In this document: piece by piece, positions 24,713 to 24,752 of the stretch | How positions within the stretch are numbered: the first letter of the stretch is position 1 | Layout: the number at the start of each line of letters is the position of its first letter | Assembly (NCBI GenBank): GCA_001801515.1 | Contig: MGXX01000049.1 | Coordinates: 1 to 24,752 of the forward strand | Source: Gammaproteobacteria bacterium RIFCSPHIGHO2_12_FULL_38_11 | GTDB lineage: Bacteria; Pseudomonadota; Gammaproteobacteria; Coxiellales; Coxiellaceae | Direction: 5' to 3' | DNA: 24,752 bases | Notes under the pieces: model-generated | Databases searched by the model: none | What the model saw: the letters and a program-made list of their open reading frames with translations, nothing else | Told to the model about the DNA's origin: nothing | Position numbers and translations under genes: made by a program

Positions 24713-24742
24713 TTTCCCCTATTTTTACATTTAATAGGGAAA
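24713..24742. repeat. Stem-loop near the right edge
   Basis: TTTCCCCTATT (24713-24723) pairs with AATAGGGAAA (24733-24742) with one bulge and a 9-nt loop. It could be a terminator or a repeat end. The window stops 10 bp later. Confidence 0.4.
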
Positions 24743-24752
24743 TTAAATAGAC

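Overview
The window looks like chromosomal DNA from a low-GC gammaproteobacterium. The housekeeping genes (UvrB, MetF, MetH, MltB, RodA, RdgC) have gammaproteobacterial architecture. The mixture of an AT-rich unknown gene, a secreted papain-like protease, a GDSL phospholipase-like protein and a soluble HK-REC-HPt kinase recalls Legionellales (Legionella/Coxiella relatives). That placement is an inference from gene content and composition, not a database match.

Layout. At 30-1229 (-) lies an aspartate aminotransferase. It diverges from an unrecognised 336-aa gene (1396-2406, +) whose stop overlaps the uvrB start as ATGA. uvrB (2403-4385, +) converges on metF (4396-5256, -), and metF diverges from metH (5417-9220, +). 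metF and metH supply and consume 5-methyl-tetrahydrofolate. metH carries two in-frame copies of a 48-bp repeat in an inter-domain linker. At 9235-9513 (-) is a small exported cysteine-rich protein of the DUF2282/BufA1 (bufferin precursor) type. It is divergent from a DoxX-family membrane protein (9588-10076, +), and no MNIO modification enzyme is in the window. A run of minus-strand genes follows: a secreted C1 cysteine protease, a small membrane protein, a TPR-methyltransferase fusion, mltB and rodA. rodA, mltB and the TPR-methyltransferase look like one operon, and a 36-bp perfect palindrome covers the last stop codon. A soluble hybrid histidine kinase (15575-17602, +) overlaps tail-to-tail with a GDSL-family exported hydrolase (17563-18774, -), which is divergent from rdgC (18880-19770, +).

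The right third is accessory DNA. At 19803-20460 two protein remnants (DUF5372-like, then DUF1566-like) overlap in different frames. Next comes a complete IS200/IS605 element (about 20613-22375) with divergent tnpA (HUH Y1 transposase) and tnpB (RuvC-type RNA-guided nuclease), both end hairpins and the short guide motifs. It sits 14 bp from the stop codon of a DHA2-type MFS exporter (22390-23928, -). The window ends in a decay zone: a possible Tn3-family transposase tail, a membrane-protein C-terminal fragment, a homopolymer tract and small palindromes.

The most interesting items are the orphan bufferin-like precursor beside DoxX, the peptide-coding repeat inside metH, the TnpB system with a deducible guide and TAM, and the unknown gene translationally coupled to uvrB.
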